Shown here piece after piece: positions 52,195 through 61,849 of a stretch of 64,000 nt of DNA. The position numbers and the translations under genes were made by a program. The DNA is from Psychrobacillus psychrodurans (GTDB taxonomy: Bacteria; Bacillota; Bacilli; Bacillales_A; Planococcaceae), in contig FOUN01000006.1 of NCBI GenBank assembly GCA_900114885.1, positions 124,001 through 188,000 of the forward strand, read 5' to 3'. Position 1 is the first letter of the stretch, and the number at the start of each line of letters is the position of its first letter. The notes under the pieces are model-generated. The model was not told where the DNA came from. It made no database searches and saw nothing but the letters and a program-made list of their open reading frames with translations.

Positions 52195-54405
52195 TTAGTA
52201 ATCGTACCTGAAATCTCTTCCCTTATTGGCGATTTCATATGCTAGGCGGATAGAGGACACTGCTAAATCCGCATAGGTTACTTCTTTTGTTGGATTAAAC
52301 TGGTTTTTTTCTGCCTTTACTAATCCAAGTGAGTTTGCCAAAACCACGTATCCTGTGTTTTCCACTTTCACTTTTTTGCTGTCTGTAAATTCATTTTTAA
52401 AAATATTGTTTTGTTTTGCTGCTTGCTCAAGACCTAGTGCCCGAATATACCATACTGCTAGCTCTTCTTTCGTAATAGGACTATTTACATCAAAGGTCTT
52501 CTGGTCAGTTTTCAAAATCCCCGCTTCCACTGCACGCTCAATTGCTTGATAGGAGGCATGTTTAGGGTCAACGTTTGTATAGGATTGTTTTATACTCTCT
52601 GAATCTCTATGATTGCTTGTCTCATAAATATACGTTAAGGAATTCATCATAATCTTAATTGCTTCCCCTCTAGACACTGTTGCATCCCCGTTAAAGGTTT
52701 TTGGATCATTAACTGTCAATACCTTTGCCTTAATCAAATAGTTCAGCTCTGCAGCTGCAGTTGGATGAGAAACCTCAGGAGTCACTTCCATATTGTACTG
52801 GTTAATCCAATTGCCCGAATCGGCTTCTAACACATTAAAGGCAGTTTCATTAAATGTTGGAGAGTATATTAAATTATAATGTTTATTTTCTTTCTTTTGA
52901 TTTTCTTTCCAATAGCTCATTTTTATACTTAACGCTTTACTCAAAATATCCTCAGCTTCTTTTGTAGAGATTACCCCCTCTAAAGACGGCCACTCCTCAA
53001 TCTGTGGTCTAACTACATTTAAATTGTCTAAAGAACCATCTTTATGAATATTTACACTAATTTGATCTCCCATAACCATAACTCCATTAACTATTCGAGG
53101 GAAGGTTATATAGTAATTGCCCATTGTTTCATCGTGATAACCTTCCTCTAAAGGCATAGCGTATTCATGAAGGTATGAAGGTACCAAATCCTTTAAATAC
53201 TTAACTGCTTGAGCAATCACCTCTTCTTTAGAAATTGTGACCTCCTCTTTAGTCTCATCCATTTCGACCAATAAACCATTTTGAGTATTATGATACTGGA
53301 GCAGCTCCCCAGTTTTCTTATCAAATTCTAATGTAGACCCACTTCCACTATTACCGTAATTATACATATAGTGAACACTAAATATTTCTTGGCCATTACT
53401 GTTTTTTAATTCTTCAACGGATTGAATGCTTAACTTAATTTTGTTTGATTTCACTTGTAATAACTTTTCTGCTGCTTTCTTTGCATCTTCCTTTGTTATC
53501 CCATTTTGTTTGGCTGGCAATGCAGTTTCTGTAACCTTTACATATTTCTTTTTATTTGGTTGTTCTACTACAAAGTCTTTACCGTTAAACCACTCACCTG
53601 TAATAGCATTTATGCTTAGAACATCAGGCACATAAACCAGCTTCACATCATTTTCACCAGTTTCATAGTTAGTGTTAACTTGATATTGAAGTTTCGCAGT
53701 GAGATTTCCTTTAACTTTTTCTAATGCTTCTTTTCGATCTTTTACTTTTTTTACATCTTCAAAAGTAGGAGATTTAGTTATATGTGAACCAGAGAAGCCT
53801 ACAATTTCTCCGTTTCCGAGAACGGTTACGCTTACACTTTGGTCAGCAATTTCAACATCATCCTTCATACGATTAAAAGAAAAGGAATAACTTATGGGCC
53901 TAGTTAAAATTTGCTTTGAATAATTATAGTAATCATTATAATCCTCACCTAGTTTATAATTGCCATCTTTGAGGAATTTCTTAACGAAATCGGTTGCAAC
54001 TTTTTTTGCTTCCTCTTTAGAGAACTTAGCTGGAAACAACGCGTCTGGAGTGCTAACAGGGTCGTAGTTAAATGATTCTATCTCGAAATCTTCTCCATAA
54101 AATCCTATGCTTCCATGAATATCCTTCCCATTTTGCAGCTTATTAAAAAATAAATGAAACCTTGTCGTCTCATCACCAGGATACGTATTAGAACTCATAT
54201 GAAAATCACTAGCATTCACAAAGTCGAAAATCCCAGGAAAAGTAGAACGAAACTTTTTAAGCAAGTCCTCCTTAGTAACAATCTCTCCTGTAGCGGCCAC
54301 CTGCGCTACAAGTTGCTCTTCTACTGTACTTACTGCACTAGTAGCCGATGAAAACATACCAATTGATAAAACTGATGCTGTTAATATAATTCCTATCTTC
54401 TTCAA
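52195..54405 (-). CDS. YcdB/YcdC protein with S-layer homology domains
   Basis: This 736-aa protein has a Sec signal peptide (MKKIGIILTASVLSIGMFSS, cleavage after about residue 24) and two long YcdB/YcdC (DUF4901) repeat regions with PepSY-like segments (TKEEAKKVATDFVKKFL..., VGFSGSHITK). The last 190 residues carry three S-layer homology domains (KTFNGDATVSRGEAIKIMMN, KTFDVNSPITKEELAVWYIR, NQFNPTKEVTYADLAVSSIR). The SLH part anchors it to cell-wall polymers; the domains before it are thought to restrain proteases, but the role is not established. Monocistronic. Confidence 0.88.
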   Translation of the reverse strand: MKKIGIILTASVLSIGMFSSATSAVSTVEEQLVAQVAATGEIVTKEDLLKKFRSTFPGIFDFVNASDFHMSSNTYPGDETTRFHLFFNKLQNGKDIHGSIGFYGEDFEIESFNYDPVSTPDALFPAKFSKEEAKKVATDFVKKFLKDGNYKLGEDYNDYYNYSKQILTRPISYSFSFNRMKDDVEIADQSVSVTVLGNGEIVGFSGSHITKSPTFEDVKKVKDRKEALEKVKGNLTAKLQYQVNTNYETGENDVKLVYVPDVLSINAITGEWFNGKDFVVEQPNKKKYVKVTETALPAKQNGITKEDAKKAAEKLLQVKSNKIKLSIQSVEELKNSNGQEIFSVHYMYNYGNSGSGSTLEFDKKTGELLQYHNTQNGLLVEMDETKEEVTISKEEVIAQAVKYLKDLVPSYLHEYAMPLEEGYHDETMGNYYITFPRIVNGVMVMGDQISVNIHKDGSLDNLNVVRPQIEEWPSLEGVISTKEAEDILSKALSIKMSYWKENQKKENKHYNLIYSPTFNETAFNVLEADSGNWINQYNMEVTPEVSHPTAAAELNYLIKAKVLTVNDPKTFNGDATVSRGEAIKIMMNSLTYIYETSNHRDSESIKQSYTNVDPKHASYQAIERAVEAGILKTDQKTFDVNSPITKEELAVWYIRALGLEQAAKQNNIFKNEFTDSKKVKVENTGYVVLANSLGLVKAEKNQFNPTKEVTYADLAVSSIRLAYEIANKGRDFRYDY

Positions 54406-54507
54406 ATCAAATTGCCCCCTTTTACGGTAATAATTATATTGTAAAGCAAATTCTGGAAATTTGGAATTAATATATTTTAATTATTATAACTATTCTTTGA
54501 ATTTAGA

Positions 54508-54533
54508 GACCATACTTTATAAAGTATGGTCTG
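54508..54533. promoter_or_regulatory. 26-bp perfect palindrome
   Basis: AGACCATACTTTA is followed at once by its exact inverse complement. It lies between the divergent SLH-protein and ppiB genes, with no T-run after it, so an operator is as likely as a terminator. Confidence 0.5.
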
Positions 54534-54724
54534 CATATATTAGTGGTGTTTAACTATTTCTTCTTGTTCAACTTGCCTTTACTTTTATTAGATAAGCATT
54601 TGAGAACATTAGGCTCGTTCTTCACAACATTATATAAAATTATTGTACAGTCTCTGTTTTTGGAAAATGCTCCGGGTACATGCTATACTAATGAAGGATT
54701 TATACGAAAAAGGAGTGTTTTTAA

Positions 54725-55165
54725 ATGACAAAAAAAGGTTATTTCTTAATGGATTCTGGAGAAAAAATTGAATTTGATTTATTCCCTAATGAGGCACCAA
54801 ACACAGTAGCAAACTTCGAAGAGTTAGCAAACAGTGGATTTTATAACGGAGTAGTTTTCCATCGCGTAATTCCTGGTTTCGTAAGCCAAGGTGGAGACCC
54901 AACTGGTACAGGTATGGGTGGAAGCGGAAAAACAATTAAATGTGAAACTGAAGGAAACCCACACAAACACCAAGCAGGAAGTCTTTCTATGGCGCATGCT
55001 GGTAAAGATACAGGTTCTAGCCAATTTTTCATCGTTCACGAGCCACAGCCACATTTAAACGGTGTTCATACTGTTTTTGGACAAGTTACAAGTGGTCTTG
55101 AAGTAGCAAAAGCTATGAAAAATGGCGCTAAAATGGAAAAAGTAGAAGTTTTCGACGCTGAATAG
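54725..55165 (+). CDS. ppiB: Peptidyl-prolyl cis-trans isomerase B (cyclophilin)
   Basis: This 146-aa cyclophilin catalyses proline isomerisation in the cytosol. Active-site segments are [22 protein letters not shown] (Arg, Phe, Gln) and [22 protein letters not shown]. No signal peptide is present. The size is the normal bacterial one. ATG 54725 follows AAAGGAG at a good distance. It is a single gene ended by a strong hairpin. Confidence 0.96.
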   Translation: MTKKGYFLMDSGEKIEFDLFPNEAPNTVANFEELANSGFYNGVVFHRVIPGFVSQGGDPTGTGMGGSGKTIKCETEGNPHKHQAGSLSMAHAGKDTGSSQFFIVHEPQPHLNGVHTVFGQVTSGLEVAKAMKNGAKMEKVEVFDAE

Positions 55166-55167
55166 AA

Positions 55168-55288
55168 AAGCGGCAGACTCCGCATTGTAGCGAAAAGAGC
55201 TGGAAGACTTGGAGTAAAAGGCACTTTTTGCCTTTTTCCAAGTCTGAAGCGGACGAGCTACTGGTGTCTAGAGCTAGACAGTATTAAA
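55168..55288 (+). repeat. Repeat-derived terminator region of ppiB
   Basis: AAGCGGCAGACTCCGC and GCTACTGGTGTCTAGAGC belong to a second dispersed family. AGACTTGG...CCAAGTCT with AAAGGC/GCCTTTT forms a strong terminator stem at 55209-55247. Confidence 0.6.
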
Positions 55289-55307
55289 AAAAATATCTTT
55301 TTTTAAA

Positions 55308-55341
55308 AAGCAGCTACCCAATAACTTGAGTAGCTGCTTAA
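55308..55341 (+). terminator. Hairpin, copy A of a duplicated terminator
   Basis: AAGCAGCTACCCA pairs with TGAGTAGCTGCTT (one mismatch). Almost the same hairpin occurs at 55626-55656. Confidence 0.6.
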
Positions 55342-55458
55342 GCTTGACGACAAAAATATTTTTATAAACTGCTATGAGTAATAATAAATATCTTTAAAGA
55401 GGTTGCTTTATCTAAATAAAAGTATATATAGTAGAAACCTTTAAGGAGTTGTTTATAA

Positions 55459-55574
55459 GGCAAGGACCACCACGAAGACTCCTGTGGGAACAGCTTGAGC
55501 AGAAGACCCCGCAGGAACGCAGTGACGAGGAGGCTGAAGCCAAGCCCACGGAAAGCGAAGTGGTGGTCCTTGCC
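55459..55574 (+). repeat. Dispersed repeat, copy 5, with 15-bp inverted ends
   Basis: GGCAAGGACCACCAC (55459-55473) and GTGGTGGTCCTTGCC (55560-55574) are perfect inverted ends. The interior reads ACTCCTGTGGGAACAGCTTG, AGACCCCGCAGGAACGC and AAGCCCACGGAAAGC, a plus-oriented member of the family seen at 18.0 kb. It lies between two copies of a terminator. Confidence 0.85.
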
Positions 55575-55625
55575 GATTTTAGTATACAACTCTATGCACC
55601 AAAAATTGAGTTTGTCTACAGTCTG

Positions 55626-55657
55626 AAGCAGCTACCCAATAACTTGGGTAGCTGCTT
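55626..55657 (-). terminator. Hairpin, copy B, ends DUF1648 gene
   Basis: AAGCAGCTACCCAA/TTGGGTAGCTGCTT, a perfect 14-bp stem with loop TAAC, just after the DUF1648 stop. It is nearly identical to copy A. Confidence 0.75.
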
Positions 55658-55660
55658 TTC

Positions 55661-56767
55661 TTATAATACAATCGATATTCCAACTATAAGAATTAGAGGT
55701 ACTAGTAAGACAATCCAACTGATAGGATGAGCAAAATTTAACGTCCAACCTACACCAAATCGCTTTTCTACCATAATACTTGGATCATTTTTGTTCATGT
55801 AAAATAATCCACCCTTCCAGTATTGGTCGTCGTCAATAGCAATTTTGTTTTCTATGGTTACACTATTTCTTTCAGCTTTTAGTCGTGATCCGCTTTGCCC
55901 CACTTTTAGAGCATAAATACCAACAACCGCAAATGTTAATACTAAAAAGCTCAGAGGTAGGGTCCACATGATTATCGGTGATGATATTTCTGGATGAATT
56001 GTTTGTAAGTGAAAGTAACCCATCATAAGCGTTATACCAATTGTGATAAAGAGCGCTAATAAACTTGTATATTTTCGAAACGCGAGTTGCTGTGCAAGGG
56101 AAGATTTTTTATTGGTCGGATTAATTCGAGCACCTGAAAATTTCATACCTTCACTCACTGAAAGGAACAAAACCTGCATAACTAGTAAAATTAGTGGCAG
56201 TGCAATTACACTAAAATATGTTTTTTTGCTAAATGCATCTGCTTCCCCAGTAGGTCCCCAATGAGTAGGAATCATCTCTGGCATTTGATCATATTTCATA
56301 AATGTATAAATGATTAACCCTACGGTAACTATCATAGGAATGATAAAGATTACACGAGGTATTAGTTTGAGCTTTTCTTGAAACTTTACATCGACTACTC
56401 TCACTTCGCTTTTACCACTTAACCACCTTTGCGTTTCTTTCCTTTTTTTAACCCCAAGGTGCATTATAAAATAATAACCAATGCTCACGAATAACGTTGT
56501 AAACTGAACACTTACGCCTGCTAGAGCCAGTGTTTCCTCTGTTGGTTTTTGTGTCGTTCCCCACCACAGATAGCTTATCAATACGATCAAACCAAATGTT
56601 AACACAAACGTAGTGTATTTACTTTTCAGCTTCATCACTACCGGATCTTTTACGTGGCTATCCGGTACATACACTCCAAATGCTTCTGTTGGCTTTAAAA
56701 ACTTTGGTGTAAATGCTTGTAAAACTGTGATAAAAAATAGGATGAATCCAAACAAAACAATAGTCAT
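55661..56767 (-). CDS. DUF1648/DUF5808 membrane protein
   Basis: This 368-aa protein has about nine helices. It has an N-terminal membrane region and a central DUF1648 segment (MPEMIPTHWGPTGEADAFSKKTYF). Its C-terminal DUF5808 stretch reads YWKGGLFYMNKNDPSIMVEKRFGVGWTLNF. DUF1648 occurs in SdpI-type immunity proteins, but the function here is unknown. Its start overlaps the GntR stop by 4 nt, so the pair is translationally coupled. That layout (YtrA-type GntR plus membrane protein) fits envelope-stress or peptide immunity. Confidence 0.8.
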   Translation of the reverse strand: MTIVLFGFILFFITVLQAFTPKFLKPTEAFGVYVPDSHVKDPVVMKLKSKYTTFVLTFGLIVLISYLWWGTTQKPTEETLALAGVSVQFTTLFVSIGYYFIMHLGVKKRKETQRWLSGKSEVRVVDVKFQEKLKLIPRVIFIIPMIVTVGLIIYTFMKYDQMPEMIPTHWGPTGEADAFSKKTYFSVIALPLILLVMQVLFLSVSEGMKFSGARINPTNKKSSLAQQLAFRKYTSLLALFITIGITLMMGYFHLQTIHPEISSPIIMWTLPLSFLVLTFAVVGIYALKVGQSGSRLKAERNSVTIENKIAIDDDQYWKGGLFYMNKNDPSIMVEKRFGVGWTLNFAHPISWIVLLVPLILIVGISIVL

Positions 56768-57153
56768 TCGTTCCCCTCCTCAATATTTTGCACAAGCTTA
56801 CGTACCATAACCACTAGTTCTTCTTCCGAGAGCTTTAGGACTAACCCCTCTGTTACAAATGGTCGTAGTTGTGCTTCTAATTTATGCTTTTCTTCCTCTG
56901 AAGCCTTCGGAATACCATTCGGCTGAATTATTACTCCCGATTTTGCCACTATTTGTATAAACTCTTTTTCCTCTAGATAGTGATAAGCCTTATTTACTGT
57001 ATGCATATTCATTCCTAAATCGCTCGCAAATGCTCTTACAGATGGTAGCGAGTCACCTGGTTTTAATTCACCTCGTACCATACCCTCCATAAGTTGGTGG
57101 GCTAGCTGCAAATAGATGGGGACATCAGAATCAGATTTTATTTCAATAAACAT
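56764..57153 (-). CDS. GntR regulator, YtrA subgroup
   Basis: About 129 aa. The winged helix occupies residues 8-70 (VPIYLQLAHQLMEGMVRGEL, SVRAFASDLGMNMHTVNKAY) with only a short helical tail. ATG 57153 is preceded by a perfect AAGGAGGGTG; the frame extends upstream to 57198 without a site. Direct repeats of TTGTTCTATRTATAG lie at 57174 and 57199, just upstream, so autoregulation is likely. It is coupled to the DUF1648 gene. Confidence 0.88.
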   Translation of the reverse strand: MFIEIKSDSDVPIYLQLAHQLMEGMVRGELKPGDSLPSVRAFASDLGMNMHTVNKAYHYLEEKEFIQIVAKSGVIIQPNGIPKASEEEKHKLEAQLRPFVTEGLVLKLSEEELVVMVRKLVQNIEEGNE

Positions 57154-57173
57154 GAAGTCACCCTCCTTAGTTT

Positions 57174-57213
57174 TTGTTCTATATATAGCATAACACATTT
57201 GTTCTATGTATAG
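57174..57213 (-). promoter_or_regulatory. GntR operator candidate, direct repeats
   Basis: TTGTTCTATATATAG (57174-57188) and TTGTTCTATGTATAG (57199-57213) are 15-bp repeats 25 bp apart, differing at one base. They lie 20-60 nt before the GntR start. Confidence 0.65.
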
Positions 57214-57347
57214 TAGAGCAAAATTAAAAAATCCTACTTTTAAATATAAGTAGGATCAGAATATACTTCGTCCCGCATTAACTAGCAGGATTATTAAAAT
57301 CGCCTCGACTTGTATGTCGTGAGACTCTAACTACAAGGCTTGTAGTT

Positions 57348-58652
57348 TTATTTCCCAAGAAATTGCTTTCCTTTTTCATAATAAACCTTCATTTCCTGAG
57401 AAGGAACCATTCCTCCTCCTGTTGCCCACACAATATGTGTTGCATTTTGTATGGAAACTCCTAGTTTCTTAAGTTGAATTGGTCCTGTCATACCTGCCAA
57501 TGCAGATGGCTCTAATAGAATATTCTCTGCGTCTGCCAATAAGGCAAGTAGCTCATACATGGTTTGATCACTTATAGTAATACTTCCGCTAATTAGCTGC
57601 TCAAGATTTTTACCTACAAATCCAGATGGTCGCCCCACCGCTAATCCGTCCGCATCCGTTTTGTTATCTAGCCCAATATCAGCCACTGATATTTTTTCAT
57701 GTAGCCCCGTCATTAACCCAAGTAGCATGCAAGGCGAGTTCGTAGGCTCCGCAAAAAAACAATGCACATGATCTCCGAATAAAAGCTTTAGTCCAAATGC
57801 AACTCCACCTGGTCCACCACCAACTCCGCAAGGTAAGTATACAAACAATGGGTGTTCGGCGTCGACAATGGTTTGCATTTGTTCCAGTTGAGTTTTCAAT
57901 CTACTTGCTGCAACGGCATACCCGACAAATAAGTCAACAGAATTTTCGTCGTCGATAAAAAAGCAAGACGAATCCTTGTCCGCTTGTTTTCTGCCTTCCT
58001 TTACCGCAATACTATAATCAAAATCGTACTCTACGACTGTTACACCTTTTGCACGGAGCATATCTTTTTTCCATTGCTTCGCATCACTAGACATATGCAC
58101 AGTCACTTGAAACCCAAACTTAGCACTGATTATCCCGATGCTAAGTCCTAAATTTCCAGTCGACCCTACTGCAATTGAATAGTTAGAAAAAAATTGTGTG
58201 AATTTTTCTGTTGTGAGTAGTGCATAATCATCTGTTATTTTCAATAAATCCTCTTGTATAGCAATTTGCTCTGCAATTTTAAGTACCTCATAGATACCAC
58301 CACGAGCCTTTATAGATCCTGATATCGGTAAGGCATTATCACATTTTAATAATAATTCTCCATCAAAATCTGTGTGAAAGAATTCCTTTAAGCTGGATTC
58401 CATAGTTGGAATTTTTACAAGCGGTGACTCAATAATCCCTTTTGCTTTTGCAGTCTCTGGAAAAGCAATACGCAAATAAGATGCAAAACGATCTAAACGA
58501 TCGCTTGCATCTTGTACCATTTCAGCAGTAATAAATACGTTTTTCAACGCATCCTCTGAATTTATTTTGTTTGGATTGAACCATATTATTTCTTCCTTGT
58601 TTTGCATATTGGAGATTAAGGGAAATCTCCCTTCTAATTGCTGTTTATCCAT
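57348..58652 (-). CDS. dsdA: D-serine ammonia-lyase (D-serine dehydratase)
   Basis: This 434-aa PLP enzyme converts D-serine to pyruvate and ammonia. The PLP lysine lies in [14 protein letters not shown] (about residue 115), the phosphate-binding loop is [12 protein letters not shown], and the C-terminal [13 protein letters not shown] is characteristic of DsdA. The length is normal. ATG 58652 lies 14 nt after a GNAT gene, so the two are co-transcribed. It shares a D-amino-acid theme with the racemase module at 42-48 kb, but no regulator or transporter is adjacent. Confidence 0.93.
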   Translation of the reverse strand: MDKQQLEGRFPLISNMQNKEEIIWFNPNKINSEDALKNVFITAEMVQDASDRLDRFASYLRIAFPETAKAKGIIESPLVKIPTMESSLKEFFHTDFDGELLLKCDNALPISGSIKARGGIYEVLKIAEQIAIQEDLLKITDDYALLTTEKFTQFFSNYSIAVGSTGNLGLSIGIISAKFGFQVTVHMSSDAKQWKKDMLRAKGVTVVEYDFDYSIAVKEGRKQADKDSSCFFIDDENSVDLFVGYAVAASRLKTQLEQMQTIVDAEHPLFVYLPCGVGGGPGGVAFGLKLLFGDHVHCFFAEPTNSPCMLLGLMTGLHEKISVADIGLDNKTDADGLAVGRPSGFVGKNLEQLISGSITISDQTMYELLALLADAENILLEPSALAGMTGPIQLKKLGVSIQNATHIVWATGGGMVPSQEMKVYYEKGKQFLGK

Positions 58653-58666
58653 TAATATAACCCTTT

Positions 58667-59113
58667 CTACTCTAAGCTCATCACATGAGTGACATCTGGC
58701 GAACGCTCGTCAAACAAAAATCCATTTGCACGATAAAATGAATCTGCTTTTGCGGATTCTGTTTTAGTCGTTATTTCTTTAAAGTGTCCTTTGGCATTTT
58801 CAGAAACAACCTTTAAGAGTTCACTTCCTACACCTTTCCTACGGTATTCCGGTAAAGTATAAAATCGGTATAGTCGAGCAGAGTTGTCAGCTTCACTAGC
58901 GTTATTTCGAAACAAACCGCCAATCGCCACTAGCTCATCTTCATCCCATGCTCCATAGATTGCCTCTCCCTGTTCACTGAAGCGATGCGTTCCGTCCTCA
59001 TATTCTGATGCTAACCTTGATACGAAACGATAACCTTCTTTTTCACTTTCTTGAATTAGTTTGGATACGTTGACTGCATTCAAATCTGAAATATTTTTCA
59101 CTTCGATTGACAT
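58667..59113 (-). CDS. GNAT family N-acetyltransferase
   Basis: This 148-aa GNAT has [22 protein letters not shown] (residues about 82-103, acetyl-CoA loop RRKGVG) and [10 protein letters not shown] near the end. The acceptor is unknown. It precedes dsdA in one transcript, which suggests an amino-acid or related small-molecule substrate, but this is weak. ATG 59113 follows AATGGAGGAACG. Confidence 0.85.
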   Translation of the reverse strand: MSIEVKNISDLNAVNVSKLIQESEKEGYRFVSRLASEYEDGTHRFSEQGEAIYGAWDEDELVAIGGLFRNNASEADNSARLYRFYTLPEYRRKGVGSELLKVVSENAKGHFKEITTKTESAKADSFYRANGFLFDERSPDVTHVMSLE

Positions 59114-59347
59114 ATACGTTCCTCCATTCTATTTTTGAAAAATGAACTCTTTGTTACTTTCTATACAGGGTGGCGAATCCCCTCTATACGTTTAATATAT
59201 TTCAATCACCCATTTATTATACTGTGACGTCTTTGTTACAAATAATTAATAGAATAGCTAAACTAACTAAGTTTAACCACTTATTGTTTTAACGAGACTA
59301 CACTTCATTATAAAGAGTTAACCCCGTTGAAATTCAGCCAAAAAATA

Positions 59348-59376
59348 AGCCCATGCTAAAAATTAGCATGGGCGGA
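59348..59376 (-). terminator. Terminator after trhO
   Basis: GCCCATGCTAA/TTAGCATGGGC, an 11-bp perfect stem with a TTATTTT run on the minus strand. Confidence 0.85.
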
Positions 59377-59378
59377 AC

Positions 59379-60326
59379 TTATTTTATAGCAGCTAGTCTA
59401 ACTTCTACTTCTTCTTCTGATAATTTATGTTCTACGATGTAGCGGTTGCGTGGATGTTCACGGCATTCATCGGAACAGCTTCGTAAATACTTATGTTCGT
59501 TTTCTTCTGAGCAAAGAATTTTATCATTACAATCAGGGTTTGCGCAGTTAACATAACGCTCACATGGCTCTCCTGTGAAATGGTCCTTTCCAACAACGAC
59601 ATGCTCTACTTGGTTGATTGGCACAGCTATGCGCTCATCAAATACGTACATTTGACCATCCCAAAGCTGGCCGCGCACTTCTGGATCTTTGGCGTAAGTT
59701 GCGATTCCGCCGTGTAGTTGACCCACACCTTCAAAACCTTCTCTAACTAACCAACCCGAGAATTTTTCACAACGTATCCCACCAGTACAATAGGTAAGTA
59801 CTTTTTTACCTTCGAACATTTCTTTGTTCTCTAGCATCCAGTCTGGCAGGTCACGGAAGTTGCGAATTTCTGGACGGATTGCTCCGCGGAAGTGACCTAG
59901 GTCAAATTCATAATCATTACGAGCATCAATAACAACCGTATCTTCTGCTTGCATTTGTTCAAAGAACTCTTTTGGAGAAAGGTATTGTCCTGTTATTTCA
60001 TTTGGATTAATATCATCAGCTAATCCTAAATGCACAATCTCTTTCTTAGGACGAACATGCATTTTCTTGAAGGCATGTCCTTCTGTTTCATCTATTTTAT
60101 ACACCATGTCGGCAAAGCGTTCATCTGCCTTCATCATGTTCATGTATGCGTCAGTTTGTTCTATCGTTCCTGAGCAAGTTCCGTTTATTCCTTCGTCTGA
60201 TACTAAAATACGCCCTTTTAACCCAAGTTCCTTACATGCAGCAAGATGTTCTTGTGCAAATGTTACTGGATCTTCAATCGGGACATATTTATAGTAAAGT
60301 AATACTCTGTATGCATTTGTTTCCAT
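59379..60326 (-). CDS. trhO: tRNA uridine-34 hydroxylase TrhO (rhodanese-like)
   Basis: This 315-aa protein has an N-terminal ferredoxin-like domain ([20 protein letters not shown]), a rhodanese domain with catalytic [14 protein letters not shown] (residue about 181), and a cysteine-rich C-terminal zinc site ([18 protein letters not shown]). TrhO uses oxygen to hydroxylate U34 of tRNAs, the first step of 5-methoxyuridine formation; YbfQ is the B. subtilis equivalent. ATG 60326 follows AAGGTGGAG. Monocistronic. Confidence 0.92.
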   Translation of the reverse strand: METNAYRVLLYYKYVPIEDPVTFAQEHLAACKELGLKGRILVSDEGINGTCSGTIEQTDAYMNMMKADERFADMVYKIDETEGHAFKKMHVRPKKEIVHLGLADDINPNEITGQYLSPKEFFEQMQAEDTVVIDARNDYEFDLGHFRGAIRPEIRNFRDLPDWMLENKEMFEGKKVLTYCTGGIRCEKFSGWLVREGFEGVGQLHGGIATYAKDPEVRGQLWDGQMYVFDERIAVPINQVEHVVVGKDHFTGEPCERYVNCANPDCNDKILCSEENEHKYLRSCSDECREHPRNRYIVEHKLSEEEVEVRLAAIK

Positions 60327-60349
60327 TTTTTACTCCACCTTTTCTAATT

Positions 60350-60513
60350 TTGTCCACCGTCTAATATACCAAAAAACACGTCTAATGTTAAATAGATTGT
60401 TTCTTTTAAAATATACCAGTTTTAAAAACAATTCAGTTTTTTCAAAACTGCTCCCTTACAGTGGATTCGCAACTCTCAATCTATAGTTCAGGTAGCACGC
60501 CCGGAGCACAAAG
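60350..60513. other. Leader of trhO, no gene
   Basis: No gene is seen. On the minus strand it reads CTCCGGGCGTGCTACCTGAA, GCGAATCCACTGTAAGGGAG and AACTG...CAGTT hairpins, so it may be a structured leader of trhO. I could not match it to a known riboswitch. Confidence 0.35.
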
Positions 60514-60548
60514 AAAGTCAGTATCCGTCTCTCGGACACTGACTTTTT
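60514..60548 (-). terminator. Terminator after cax
   Basis: AAAGTCAGT-TCCG pairs with CGGA-ACTGACTTT, then a TTTG run on the minus strand. Confidence 0.8.
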
Positions 60549-60559
60549 AACTTGCACTC

Positions 60560-61612
60560 TTAAAGCAGATAAAATCCAATTCCCATGATCAAATATGCCG
60601 CGAAAAGAGTTAATCCTTCAAACCAATTCGATTCCCCATCATTTGAAAGGTTAATGACAAGAAGTGCTGCGGTAACCATCGCCACAAGTTCAGGCCATGT
60701 GAAAACGAGCGACATCGGTTCAGGCATAAACAAAGAGACAATTACTAATATCGGCGCTACGAACATGGCAACCTGCAGTGTTGAACCTACTGCAATTTCC
60801 ACAGATACATCCATTTTGTTTTTAACGGCCATCGTAATGGCTGAAACATGTTCAGCCGCATTACCAACAATCGCTACAATAATGACACCGATAAACAACT
60901 CTGTCCATCCAAACTTTTCACCGAGCATTTCAAATGTATGTACTAGTTGTTCAGATACAAAAGCAACTACTACTGTGGCTAACAGTAGTATTAAAATGGA
61001 CTTACCTTTCGTCCATTCCGGTACTTCTGTTTCCTTTTCAGGTTGGTCAGAGGAAGCGAATACGCCTCGATGCGTAACGAGTTTGAAAAATAGTCCGGCT
61101 AGATACAGTGTAATTAATATAATGGCTATTCCAATGCTCAAATACAATGTTTTTGGCGGATTCATACTCATTGAAAATACTTCAGGAATTACAAACGCGA
61201 TGATCACAGCAAAAATAAGCAACCCTGCATTATATCTGGAATCATGAACACTAAATTTTTGACGTTTAAACTTGATGCCTCCTGCAAAAAATGAAAGTCC
61301 AAGTACAAGCAGTAAATTACCGAGAACCGATCCAGTCAGTGAAGCTAGAACGATTCCAACCATTCCAGCCTTCAATGTAAATATAGAAATAATAAGTTCA
61401 ACTGCGTTTCCAAAGGTAGCATTTAACAATCCGCCAATCCTTGGTCCGCTTACAATCGCCAGGCTTTCCGTTGCCCTCCCTATATACCCTGAGAGCCCAA
61501 TAATACTTGTGCAGCAAAGAAAGAACATAACCATATCTGACCAATTGAAAAAGGCACCCACTAGAACTAAGGGTACACCCACAAAAACAAGAACTGCAAA
61601 GAGTTTATCCAA
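60560..61612 (-). CDS. Calcium/proton antiporter (CaCA family)
   Basis: This 350-aa protein has about 11 helices in two inverted halves, each with the acidic helix of the CaCA exchangers: GLLNATFGNAVELIISIFTL (about 61-80) and FIGVIIVAIVGNAAEHVSAI (about 239-258). It exports calcium in exchange for protons across the membrane. B. subtilis ChaA (YfkE) is similar in size. The start is TTG with AGAGGTGA upstream. Monocistronic. Confidence 0.92.
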   Translation of the reverse strand: MDKLFAVLVFVGVPLVLVGAFFNWSDMVMFFLCCTSIIGLSGYIGRATESLAIVSGPRIGGLLNATFGNAVELIISIFTLKAGMVGIVLASLTGSVLGNLLLVLGLSFFAGGIKFKRQKFSVHDSRYNAGLLIFAVIIAFVIPEVFSMSMNPPKTLYLSIGIAIILITLYLAGLFFKLVTHRGVFASSDQPEKETEVPEWTKGKSILILLLATVVVAFVSEQLVHTFEMLGEKFGWTELFIGVIIVAIVGNAAEHVSAITMAVKNKMDVSVEIAVGSTLQVAMFVAPILVIVSLFMPEPMSLVFTWPELVAMVTAALLVINLSNDGESNWFEGLTLFAAYLIMGIGFYLL

Positions 61613-61719
61613 AAAATCACCTCTTCATTAAAACGACCCTCTCCTGAGTCTCTACTCTATCTTTCCCTTTTCTAATAAATAAGAAACACTACTTCCAATT
61701 ATTCATTATGAAAAAAATT

Positions 61720-61772
61720 AAATGCTCTTTCACCGCAACCTTCATAATATGTGTAGTGAATGGAAAAGAGCG
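61720..61772. terminator. Hairpin between sugar-binding gene and cax
   Basis: GCTCTTTC and GAAAAGAGC form a long imperfect stem near 61723-61771. A second, better hairpin lies at 61784. One or both end the 61850 gene. Confidence 0.35.
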
Positions 61773-61783
61773 ATATATAATGA

Positions 61784-61834
61784 AAGGTACCCGGTACTAA
61801 TACAATTCAGAATTGTTTTAGTACCGAGTACCTT
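61784..61834 (-). terminator. Long hairpin after sugar-binding protein gene
   Basis: AAGGTACCCGGTACTAA pairs with TTAGTACCGAGTACCTT (one mismatch), loop containing AATTCAGAATT. No strong T-run on the minus strand. Confidence 0.6.
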
Positions 61835-61849
61835 AATGTGTGTTCTTGT

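Noticed and set aside
60350-60513. T-box or other riboswitch before trhO
   Set aside because: GTGCTACC looks faintly like a T-box arm but the AGGGTGGNACCGCG core, specifier loop and antiterminator are absent.
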